From NCBI GenBank assembly GCA_030668505.1, contig DAOUTV010000050.1, positions 1 through 8,825 on the forward strand: a stretch of DNA of 8,825 bases, written 5' to 3'. Both the position numbers and the translations under genes were made by a program. The notes below the pieces were generated by a model. The model did no database searches, was not told the DNA's origin, and worked only from the letters and a program-made list of their open reading frames with translations. The DNA comes from Desulfobacterales bacterium (GTDB taxonomy: Bacteria > Desulfobacterota > Desulfobacteria > Desulfobacterales > C00003060). Numbering within the stretch: the stretch's first letter is position 1; each line of letters begins with the position of its first letter. Shown in pieces: positions 1 through 6,204 of the stretch.

Positions 1-1313
1 ATGTGCGCCTGACTCAGGATGAAATCTATAATAAGTTTAAATCGATTGCCAGCTTGGACACAAGCTTGGCGCAAGCCAAAGAAAACGAAGTCGATGTTTT
101 TGCCCCAGAAGGATTTGTTGAGGCAAGGGACAGGCTTACCGAATCAATTGAGTTTGCTCGCAAGGGGAATGAAGGTCAAGCCGAGCGCAAATCAAGAAAG
201 GGATTAAAGATTCTAAAGAAGGCGGAAACAGATGCTGAGAATGCAAAACAGTTCATGTGGGAGGTGAACGGGTACCGGGAACGCGCCCGCAAAGCGGGAG
301 CACCGGAGTTGTTCAAAAAAGAGTATGAGAACGCGGAGAGGATGCTTCGCGAAGCGTGTGTTCTTTTTGAACATGGCAAAATCAATGAAGCTAAAGATTG
401 TCGTCCTGAACTGCTCAATACCTATGGCAAACTTGAAATCAGGGCATTAGAGGAAGGGACCTTAGGATTGGCAAAAGCAGCCTTTGAACAAGCCAAGTAT
501 ATTGATGCAGATGACTATGCCCCAAAGACTTTCCAGTTGGCTAGAAAAGAGTTAAACCTTGCAATATCGACCCTTCAAATGGATCCTGCTAATATTGATA
601 AGGCGAACGAACATGCGGAGCTATCATCCGCTCTGGCTAAAAAGGCAAGTCAAATAGCAGATCTCGCCAGGGTCTTTGAACGACGAAAATACTCGCGCGA
701 AGATGTATTGCTATGGTATTGGCAACAATTGACAAAGATTAATGAGCCATTTGAAGACGAACTAAACTTTGAGCAACCGAATCGGATGGTTATTCGCTCA
801 TTGCATGACAAGATTAATTCGTTAGTGGAATCTCAACATATTGCCGAAAATATTCGTAAGGGTTACGAGGAAAAGGAACGCCGCGACAGAATTACTAATC
901 AGAAATTTGAATACGTACAGGCATTATTTAACTCTAAGGAAGCTCAAGTTTACCGAAAAGGAGATAATGTTCTTATATCTGCGCATGGATTTTACTTCCC
1001 GTCCGGCGGCGCGGAAATCCTTGCCCAGAACTTTGAGCTTTTGAATAAGATCATAAGCGCTGTTCGGCAATTCCCCGGCTCACGATTAGAAATTTCAGGC
1101 CATACAGATGCGAGCGGCAACGAAAAGACAAATTTACCTCTTTCACGAAAACGAGCCGAAAATATTGCCAAATTCCTCGTAAAAGTCGGCAACATCAAAT
1201 CGGCCGATATAATTACAAGAGGCTATGGTGAAGCAAGACCGGTTGCCAGCAATAAAAACGCGGAAGGCCGGGCCAAAAATCGACGCATTGAAATGATGGT
1301 TATTAACGATTAG
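1..1313 (+). CDS. OmpA-family peptidoglycan-binding protein with helical repeats, 5' partial
   Basis: The C-terminal ~110 residues are an OmpA-like domain, which in this family anchors envelope proteins non-covalently to peptidoglycan. The signature GHTDASG (residues 366-372, counting from the GTG at 3) and NRRIE near the C-terminus carry the Asp and Arg that bind diaminopimelate in the family. Residues ~15-320 are charged, Ala/Glu/Lys-rich and predicted almost entirely helical. A motif AP..F..A...L recurs at about residues 34, 100 and 173, suggesting three repeats of ~70 residues resembling the DUF4398 type. No signal peptide or lipobox is seen, and the frame is open to the left edge, so the GTG at 3 is probably internal and the export signal lies outside the window. 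It is probably a periplasmic or outer-membrane lipoprotein. The stop overlaps the stop of the convergent small gene by a few bases. The OmpA domain is certain; the N-terminal family is inferred. Confidence 0.93.
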   Translation, partial: VRLTQDEIYNKFKSIASLDTSLAQAKENEVDVFAPEGFVEARDRLTESIEFARKGNEGQAERKSRKGLKILKKAETDAENAKQFMWEVNGYRERARKAGAPELFKKEYENAERMLREACVLFEHGKINEAKDCRPELLNTYGKLEIRALEEGTLGLAKAAFEQAKYIDADDYAPKTFQLARKELNLAISTLQMDPANIDKANEHAELSSALAKKASQIADLARVFERRKYSREDVLLWYWQQLTKINEPFEDELNFEQPNRMVIRSLHDKINSLVESQHIAENIRKGYEEKERRDRITNQKFEYVQALFNSKEAQVYRKGDNVLISAHGFYFPSGGAEILAQNFELLNKIISAVRQFPGSRLEISGHTDASGNEKTNLPLSRKRAENIAKFLVKVGNIKSADIITRGYGEARPVASNKNAEGRAKNRRIEMMVIND

Positions 1314-1540
1314 AAAGAAGAAGGGGGAGGTGCATGTTTTCTCCAGTATCTTAATAGAAAACCCAAACAAATTAAGGCGACTCCAAGACCCAACCCGAGT
1401 TTTGAGTTATGCCGATAATAATAGTAAAAGGGACCCAGCCCGGCTGGTCCATGGCTAAAATCAAAAAGGTAAAATGCTGTAAAAAATGGGCCAAGAACCA
1501 AGCAAATGATATCCATAATGCCCCTGATGAATGTCTTCAT
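1310..1540 (-). CDS. Small two-helix membrane protein, function unknown
   Basis: This 76-residue protein has two hydrophobic segments (about residues 8-26 and 47-65) joined by an aromatic, His/Gly-containing loop with four consecutive Tyr. It ends in a basic RYWRK stretch and a Pro-rich tail. The length and topology fit a small inner-membrane protein with a helical hairpin. The start is supported by a strong purine-rich Shine-Dalgarno (AAAGGAGGA, 1551-1559 on the minus strand) about 10 bases upstream of the ATG. The stop overlaps the 3' end of the OmpA-type gene, a tail-to-tail arrangement. A GC-rich structured leader precedes it. I do not recognise the family and assign no function. The RBS and membrane pattern argue against a chance ORF. 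Confidence 0.62.
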   Translation of the reverse strand: MKTFIRGIMDIICLVLGPFFTAFYLFDFSHGPAGLGPFYYYYRHNSKLGLGLGVALICLGFLLRYWRKHAPPPSSF

Positions 1541-1864
1541 AACCTCTTTCTCCTCCTTTACACCCTATGCGTTCTCAGGTAAGCCCCTGTCTGCCATCGG
1601 GGATTCTATAGACATTCTTGTCGATTTATGACGGGCCCCAAAAGCCTCTTGGTGCTATCAAGGTCGTAACCTGAGGCCCGGCTTCTTGCGGTAAGCCGAG
1701 CCCTCGGTCTTCTTCTCACAATATGGTTTCTTCATCAAGCTTTTCTTCTCTTTACCCAATAACATGTTCTTCTAGGCTTTTTTCTTCTTTTGCTATGTTG
1801 TTAATGCAATGTTGGGGTTTACTAAGCTTATGCCCTATGTCATCATATATATGAAAATATCGAC
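1541..1864. other. Intergenic region between divergent genes
   Basis: This 324-bp gap separates the small minus-strand gene from the plus-strand DUF3786 gene. Its left half holds the structured minus-strand leader. Its right half (about 1715-1864) is A/T-rich and pyrimidine-rich on the plus strand, without a convincing ORF. It presumably contains the promoters for both genes, but I find no confident -35/-10 pair. A 25-codon minus-strand ORF (1735-1658) falls inside the structured part and lacks a clear RBS, so it is not called as a gene. Confidence 0.5.
1565..1710 (-). promoter_or_regulatory. Structured 5' leader of the small membrane protein gene (riboswitch-like candidate)
   Basis: Read on the minus strand, 1702-1675 forms a 10-bp hairpin (GGCUCGGCUU / AAGCCGGGCC, loop ACCGCAAG). 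One pair is G-U on this strand but would be C-A on the other, so the RNA is probably made from the minus strand. Downstream, GCCUC and GAGGC can pair around an AGGU-UACG-ACCU mini-hairpin with a UNCG-type loop. CGGGCC can instead pair with GGCCCG further on, competing with the first hairpin. A CCCC/GGGG stem (about 1601-1583) lies just before the Shine-Dalgarno. Mutually exclusive helices next to an RBS suggest regulation, but no known riboswitch consensus was recognised. No clear promoter is seen upstream. Confidence 0.35.
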
Positions 1865-2524
1865 TTGGACCTATTTGAAAAAATGCCGACACAACATGAT
1901 TATGAAACGTCGCGGGCGCTGGCTCTCGATACCCTGTCAAAGCTTGATATAGAAAGGTGCTGTGCCAATGCGGGCCTTTCACTGGAGCGGGTCTCTGCTG
2001 GGATAAGGCAAGTTAAGATTCCTTACCTGGGCCATACATATACTCTCAGCGTACACAACGACACGATTTTTTTTGATGAAAACTCTAGCCCCCTTAAGAT
2101 TCCTGATCAGGCGCTCCTTCTCCACTATTTGATCACGGCCAGAGGAGAGCCTGTTGCCGATGAGTGGATTACATTCCGGGAAGTGCCCTCCGGCTCCTTC
2201 TATTATGGGGCGTTTACAAAACGGGCAATCGTGCCGTTGGTAAAACACTTTGGAGCAAAGCCCTCACTCCTGGGTGAGGTTGCCAAAGTGATCGGCCAGG
2301 TGTCGTCATCTCCTGGGGACAAGGCCCTGAAGATCTCTGCACTCCCCCGCGTGCCGGTGGTCCTCTCTTTATGGAGGGGGGACGAGGAGTTTCCGCCCGA
2401 AGCGAATCTCTACTTTGACAAATCAATAGCTTCGTATCTGCCCACAGAGGATATTGCTTACCTGGCCGGGGCAACGGTATACAGGGTAATAGGCATTGCT
2501 CGTCAATTTTCAAACAAATCCTAA
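1865..2524 (+). CDS. DUF3786 domain-containing protein
   Basis: The protein matches the DUF3786 pattern along its whole length. It has an N-terminal YxxxRxxAxxxLxxLD segment, PYLGHTYTLSV, the LLLHYLxxAxG stretch followed by EWITFREVPSGSFY, LPRVPVVLSLWRGDEEFPPEA, and a C-terminal YLPTEDIAYL. This family is found mainly in strict anaerobes (sulfate reducers, clostridia, some archaea) and has no established biochemical role. No membrane segment or signal peptide is seen, so it should be cytosolic. The TTG at 1865 is the first possible start after an in-frame stop; ATG at 1883 gives 213 residues and is at least as likely. Neither has a clear Shine-Dalgarno. The gene is in the same direction as the MBL hydrolase; without the inserted element the two would be about 55 bp apart. 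Confidence 0.88.
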   Translation: MDLFEKMPTQHDYETSRALALDTLSKLDIERCCANAGLSLERVSAGIRQVKIPYLGHTYTLSVHNDTIFFDENSSPLKIPDQALLLHYLITARGEPVADEWITFREVPSGSFYYGAFTKRAIVPLVKHFGAKPSLLGEVAKVIGQVSSSPGDKALKISALPRVPVVLSLWRGDEEFPPEANLYFDKSIASYLPTEDIAYLAGATVYRVIGIARQFSNKS

Positions 2525-2630
2525 CCATTGAAAACAGGATAACTTGCAGAAAATCTGACGGCGTAAGGGGCTCCATAAGCGCTAAGTTATTTTTGCACCG
2601 GATGGACTGTGGAAGGTTTACTGAAAAAAA

Positions 2631-2664
2631 TGAACATCGAACATCGAACGTCCAACATCGAATG
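2631..2664. repeat. Left arm of heptamer array, (A/G)TCGAAC type
   Basis: Four to five 7-bp units of the form RTCGAAC or RTCCAAC run in tandem. Positions 2637-2656 form a perfect 20-bp inverted match to 2824-2843 in the right arm. The arms could pair into a long hairpin in RNA or single-stranded DNA. Repeats of this style commonly surround four-helix bundle (23S rRNA IVS) protein genes in anaerobe genomes (recalled, not checked). Confidence 0.8.
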
Positions 2665-2668
2665 TTTA

Positions 2669-2782
2669 ATGGGAAAAGCTGAAGAAACAGAGTTTAAGAA
2701 ACCTGAACTACTAAAGGAAACAGAAGAATTAATTAAGATTTTCGTTACGAGTATCAAAACGGCTGAAAAGAAACAGAAATAG
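2669..2782 (+). pseudogene. C-terminal remnant of 23S rRNA intervening-sequence (four-helix bundle) protein
   Basis: A 37-codon reading frame opens at ATG 2669 and closes at TAG 2780-2782. Its second half, ELLKETEELIKIFVTSIKTA, resembles the last helix of the S23/IVS four-helix bundle family, which ends in a similar LLKEANELxxIFxxSIKTA pattern and is normally ~115-120 residues. The N-terminal three helices are absent: the frame runs directly into the left heptamer arm. No Shine-Dalgarno precedes the ATG. I read it as the decayed core of an element that once carried the whole gene between its heptamer arms. Homology is judged by eye from a short segment, so a chance match is possible. Confidence 0.55.
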
Positions 2783-2784
2783 CC

Positions 2785-2857
2785 GTTGAATGTTCGGTAT
2801 TGGATATTCGTTTTTCATTCGACGTTGGACGTTCGATGTTCGACGTTCGACGTTCAT
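2785..2857. repeat. Right arm of heptamer array, (A/G)TCGAAC type, inverted
   Basis: The reverse complement reads as consecutive 7-bp units (GTCGAAC, GTCGAAC, ATCGAAC, GTCCAAC, GTCGAAT), then a T/A-rich break and more degenerate units (ATCCAAT, ACCGAAC, ATTCAAC). It carries one more clear unit than the left arm, so the arrays appear to vary in copy number. Confidence 0.8.
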
Positions 2858-2892
2858 CTTTCAAAACAATTCCGTACGGCATAAATGTCACC

Positions 2893-2906
2893 TGTGAACG
2901 TTTACA
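2893..2906. promoter_or_regulatory. Near-palindromic CG-centred site, possible operator
   Basis: TGTGAACGTTTACA matches its own complement at six of seven pairs around a central CG. It lies 36 bp before the MBL start codon, within the right end of the inserted element. Similar sites occur at 7408-7421 and 7486-7499. CG-centred palindromes of this size are typical of LacI-family operators, but no such regulator is in the window. Confidence 0.3.
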
Positions 2907-2942
2907 AAACAACTTAGCGCTTATGGTAAGGGGCTCCAGATC

Positions 2943-3710
2943 ATGAAAATAACGATACTCGGCTCAGGAACCTGTGTGCCCTCTTTGAAACGGAGCAGTT
3001 GTTCGGTCTTGATTGAGATAGGTCAAGGCCTGCTACTGTTTGATTCTGGAGCAGGTACCATGAGGCGACTCCTTGAGGCCGGGGTCACCATTGATAGGCT
3101 TTCTCACATCTTTTACAGCCATCTCCACCCAGACCATACGGGCGAACTGGTTACTCTCTTGTTTGCTAGCAAGTACCCGAACACCTACAGACGGCTGAAG
3201 CCATTTACAATTGTGGCGGCTGAAGGATTTGTAAATTTTTATGAAAAACTCAAACTTGCTTATGGTGAATGGATCGAACTGGCACCAGGCCTGCTGAGGA
3301 TTTCAGAACTCAACACAAAGGGCCGCGACCACCTCGACTGCGGACTATTTGACGTGGACAGCCTGCCAATGGAACATACAGACATGAGCCTTGCCTACCG
3401 GATCACCGGACCTAACGGAAAATCTGTTGTCTATTCTGGGGATACTGATCTCTGCGACAACCTTGTTACACTGGCAAAAGGGGTGGATGTCCTGATTTGT
3501 GAATCTGCACTTCCGGACGAGATGAAGGTTCCAGGGCATCTGACTCCATCGCTGGCAGGAAGAATTGCGACCCAGGCAGGGGTGAAAAAGCTCGTGCTAA
3601 GCCACTTCTACCCGGAATGCGATGCAGTTGATGTCTCTGAACAGTGTAGAAAAACGTACCACGGCCCGCTCGTGCTGGCAGAGGACCTCATGGAGATAGT
3701 GTTACCGTGA
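2943..3710 (+). CDS. RNase Z-like MBL-fold metallo-hydrolase
   Basis: This 255-residue protein has the metallo-beta-lactamase metal ligands in order: SHLHPDH (H60, H62, D64, H65), H145 in MEHTD, D167 in YSGDTD, and H221 in LSHFYP. The segment GHLTPSLAGRIA followed by VKKLVLSHFYP (~198-224) is arranged as in RNase Z/ElaC relatives, which hydrolyse phosphodiesters with two Zn2+ ions. It is shorter than typical bacterial RNase Z (~300 residues), and no flexible exosite arm for tRNA binding is evident, so tRNA 3'-processing should not be assumed. It has no export signal. The start is fixed by AAGGGG (2928-2933), 9 bp before the ATG. This RBS lies in one copy of the 13-bp duplication at the end of the upstream element. 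It converges on feoB. Fold and metal site are secure; the substrate is unknown. Confidence 0.9.
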   Translation: MKITILGSGTCVPSLKRSSCSVLIEIGQGLLLFDSGAGTMRRLLEAGVTIDRLSHIFYSHLHPDHTGELVTLLFASKYPNTYRRLKPFTIVAAEGFVNFYEKLKLAYGEWIELAPGLLRISELNTKGRDHLDCGLFDVDSLPMEHTDMSLAYRITGPNGKSVVYSGDTDLCDNLVTLAKGVDVLICESALPDEMKVPGHLTPSLAGRIATQAGVKKLVLSHFYPECDAVDVSEQCRKTYHGPLVLAEDLMEIVLP

Positions 3711-3772
3711 CTCTGGATCATGCTCTATATTACTCTTTCAGAAGTTGTTACGGCGCAGGAAATCCGTGAGGA

Positions 3773-5962
3773 TTATGCAAGCCCGACTACTTTACCTCCC
3801 TGATAGATCAAGAAAGCAACGAGCCAGGCCAATATGGTGCTGTAGGTAATACTAAATACAGCCCACTTCCAGGAATTGGTCTCACGCCTGATGACCGCCA
3901 CGGTGGCAAGGCACGGCACATAAATCAGTACAAAGGCCATCATGGCATATGCGGAAAGGGGTGTCATGTTGGATTTTCTCAAGGCCACTTTCAGGGCGTC
4001 GCTCTTTTCGTCCTCTTCAGCCCCCACAGCGTACAGCACCCCCATGGTACTGACCACAATCTCTTTCGCAACAAATCCCGTAAGCACTGCCACACTGCCG
4101 CGCCAGTCCATGCCAATGGGAGCAAATACGGGGCTCAGCACTTTCCCAAGCCTGCCTATATATGATCTTTCCACCTTTTCCCTGGCCCGGAGAACTTCCA
4201 GGGCCGAGATCGCCTCGTCCCTTTCGCTAACGAGTTTTTCCACGAGATCACCCTGTGCTGCGGCTATACTGGCGTCGTAGTGGACACTGATATTTGCTAT
4301 CTCGCTTTCGTAATTCCTTGAAAATTGGACATGTTTGGGAAAGGCACTCAAGAACCAAATAATAACCGAGCCGATCAGGATCACGCCTCCTATCTTTTTA
4401 AGGAAGATCTTGCTGCGATCCCACATGTGGATCAACAGCCCCTTGAACATGGGGACACGGTACGGTGGGAGTTCCATCACAAAGGGAGCAACCTTGCCTC
4501 TGAGCAGAGTCGATCGAAATAGGCGACCCACGGAAATGGCCAGTACAATACCTAAGGCATAGATGGAGAAGATAGCATTGCCGGCCTTGGCCCCAAAGAA
4601 CGCTCCCGCCAGCAGGATATACACTGGCAGCCTGGCTGCACACGACATCATGGGATTGATCAGAATAGTCAAGATGCGGTCCTTTTCACTCTCGAGAGTC
4701 CGAGTAGCCATGATGGCCGGGACGTTGCAGCCAAAACCCATGAGCATGGGAATAAAAGATTTGCCGTGAAGCCCTATGAGGTGCATGACCTTATCCATTA
4801 AGAAGGCAGCTCGGGCCATATAGCCGGTATCCTCAAACAGGGCAATGCAGAAAAACAGAATCAGAATATTTGGCAAGAATATGGCGACACTTCCTACGCC
4901 GGCAATTATACCGTTCACGATTAAATCCGCGAATAAGCCCTCTGGCAGGATTCGATCGGCACCCACACCCAGCCACCCCACACCCGCATCGATCCAGTCC
5001 ATGGGGTAGGCCCCTAATGAAAAGGTGAGTTGAAACATGGCCCAAATAAAAAAAACAAAGATGGGAAGCCCCAGGAGGCGGTTAGTCAATACCTGGTCTA
5101 TTTGCCGCGAAACGTCCACACGTTGCTTTGAGACCGTCTTTTCGACCTCTTTCATGATGCCGGCGATAAAACCGTAGCGGTGGTCGGTCATGACGATCTC
5201 CGGCTCTTCATCAAAGAATTCTCGAAGGTGCTCGCGCTTCAGTTCTGCTTCCTGAAGTATGGCCTCGCCGTATGGGTTTGTATATTCGAGTACCCGTTCT
5301 TTGACGATTTTGTCGTTCTCAAGGAGCTTTATTGCAATCCACCGGATATGATAGGGGAGTCCGGCGCTGGTCTTCTCTCTTATGAATTCTGATAGTTCAT
5401 TGATGGCCTTTTCAATATCTTTGCCGTAATAGACCCGGCGGGTGCGGGGAAGATCAATCTCGGCCTCTGCCGTGGAGATGATCGTCTTAAGAAGTTCACT
5501 GGTCCCTTGGTTCCTGTTCCCAACCGTAAAGATCACTGGCACATCAAGAAGTTCTCTCAGCTTGTCCGCATCGATCTTGATGCCTCGCTCTCTGGCACAA
5601 TCAGCCATGTTGAGGACAAAAATAACCTTTGTGTCGAGTTCTCGAAGCTGTGTGGCTAAGTAAAGATTACGTTCCAGGTTGGATGCATCAATGATACCGA
5701 CTACCACGTCCGGCTTTTCATCCAAGATGAAATTGCGGGCAACAATTTCTTCAATGGAGTAGGCAGTGAGGCTGTACGTGCCGGGGAGGTCCACCACGGC
5801 AAGGTCATAACCGTTGGTCTTGAGGTGCCCTTCCTTTTTCTCGACCGTAACACCGGGCCAGTTTCCTACCTTTTGCCTGGTGCCGGTCAAATTATTAAAA
5901 ATAGTGCTCTTGCCCGAGTTAGGATTCCCGGCAAGGGCAATGGTTATAGATTTTTTTGGCAT
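3773..5962 (-). CDS. feoB: Ferrous iron transport protein B (GTPase-permease)
   Basis: FeoB imports Fe2+ across the inner membrane under anoxic or reducing conditions. The 729-residue protein starts with a cytosolic G domain: G1 GNPNSGKS (12-19), G2 Thr39, G3 DLPG (58-61), G4 NMAD (118-121). A helical linker domain extends to ~residue 290. The membrane part begins near 297 and holds the Gate motifs GCNVPA (411-416) and CAARLPVY (441-448) and the YVPCLATVAVIRRE segment (681-694). Residues ~543-600 form a charged helical insertion between membrane segments, with heptad-like character, as in some FeoB subgroups. The length is normal for the family and no frame damage is seen. It follows feoA by 3 bp with only a weak SD, so translational coupling is likely. 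It is regulated from the Fur operator before the fur-feoA fusion gene. Confidence 0.97.
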   Translation of the reverse strand: MPKKSITIALAGNPNSGKSTIFNNLTGTRQKVGNWPGVTVEKKEGHLKTNGYDLAVVDLPGTYSLTAYSIEEIVARNFILDEKPDVVVGIIDASNLERNLYLATQLRELDTKVIFVLNMADCARERGIKIDADKLRELLDVPVIFTVGNRNQGTSELLKTIISTAEAEIDLPRTRRVYYGKDIEKAINELSEFIREKTSAGLPYHIRWIAIKLLENDKIVKERVLEYTNPYGEAILQEAELKREHLREFFDEEPEIVMTDHRYGFIAGIMKEVEKTVSKQRVDVSRQIDQVLTNRLLGLPIFVFFIWAMFQLTFSLGAYPMDWIDAGVGWLGVGADRILPEGLFADLIVNGIIAGVGSVAIFLPNILILFFCIALFEDTGYMARAAFLMDKVMHLIGLHGKSFIPMLMGFGCNVPAIMATRTLESEKDRILTILINPMMSCAARLPVYILLAGAFFGAKAGNAIFSIYALGIVLAISVGRLFRSTLLRGKVAPFVMELPPYRVPMFKGLLIHMWDRSKIFLKKIGGVILIGSVIIWFLSAFPKHVQFSRNYESEIANISVHYDASIAAAQGDLVEKLVSERDEAISALEVLRAREKVERSYIGRLGKVLSPVFAPIGMDWRGSVAVLTGFVAKEIVVSTMGVLYAVGAEEDEKSDALKVALRKSNMTPLSAYAMMAFVLIYVPCLATVAVIRRETNSWKWAVFSITYSTILAWLVAFLIYQGGKVVGLA

Positions 5963-5965
5963 GCG

Positions 5966-6202
5966 TTATCTTGAATCCCTAACGTTTTCGACTTGAATGC
6001 GGGCGGCCTCATCCATACGGAGGGAAACATGATATCCCTTTAGAATGAGTTCAATGGGGTCTCTCAGGGGGGCATATTTTTCTACGTAGATGTCAGTGCC
6101 TCGCAAAAAACCCATCTCAAGGAGCCTTCTGCGAAACGGGCCGTCACCACCAACCCGTGCCACGGTAGCAGTCTGGCCTTCCTTCAACTCACTCAGGTCC
6201 AC
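5966..6202 (-). CDS. feoA: FeoA small SH3-like iron transport protein
   Basis: This stand-alone FeoA has 78 residues, a normal length. The family core RRRLLEMGFLRGTDIYV followed by APLRDPIELILKGYHVSLRMDEAARI is intact. FeoA is a cytosolic SH3-like protein thought to interact with FeoB and stimulate transport. The GTG at 6202 is chosen as start because AAAGGGA lies about 6 bp upstream, inside the last codons of the fur-feoA gene, and the first residues (VDLSELKEG) match typical FeoA N-termini. The reading frame stays open further upstream to 6475, but that stretch overlaps the fur-feoA gene and has no FeoA-like content. It lies 2 bp after the fur-feoA stop and 3 bp before feoB. This is the second FeoA domain in the operon. 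Confidence 0.93.
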   Translation of the reverse strand: MDLSELKEGQTATVARVGGDGPFRRRLLEMGFLRGTDIYVEKYAPLRDPIELILKGYHVSLRMDEAARIQVENVRDSR

Positions 6203-6204
6203 CG

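Larger units (their letters stand above)
2563..2938. mobile_element. MITE-like insertion with terminal inverted repeats and flanking direct duplication
   Basis: CCATAAGCGCTAAGTT at 2573-2588 is repeated as a perfect 16-bp inverted copy at 2911-2926. GTAAGGGGCTCCA occurs as a 13-bp direct repeat at 2563-2575 and 2926-2938. The simplest reading is a ~350-bp non-autonomous element flanked by a target duplication. The direct and inverted repeats overlap by a few bases, so exact ends are uncertain. No transposase is encoded. Inside lie two arms of 7-bp repeats around a gene remnant, which may be a second element nested in the first. It sits between the DUF3786 and MBL genes, and the right direct-repeat copy contains the AAGGGG Shine-Dalgarno of the MBL gene. 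Confidence 0.6.

Noticed and set aside
1752..1982. 76-codon minus-strand frame overlapping the DUF3786 start
   Set aside because: It has no recognisable family, no clear RBS, and runs antisense into the DUF3786 coding region.
2214..2576. 120-codon minus-strand frame antisense to the DUF3786 gene
   Set aside because: It is a shadow of a well-matched DUF3786 protein, has Pro/Arg-rich nonsense-like composition, and extends into the insertion's direct repeat.
2631..2857. Possible CRISPR array
   Set aside because: Repeat units are 7 bp and contiguous, with no 25-40 bp repeats or unique spacers; the arms are inverted, and no cas genes are present.
3759..3774. AATCC-GTGA-GGATT hairpin as a terminator between MBL and feoB
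   Set aside because: It has only five pairs, overlaps the feoB stop codon and lacks a T-tract on either strand.
3942..4280. Plus-strand frames within feoB, such as 3942-4280 and 4335-4562
   Set aside because: These are shadows of feoB, whose minus-strand frame is continuous with all family motifs.
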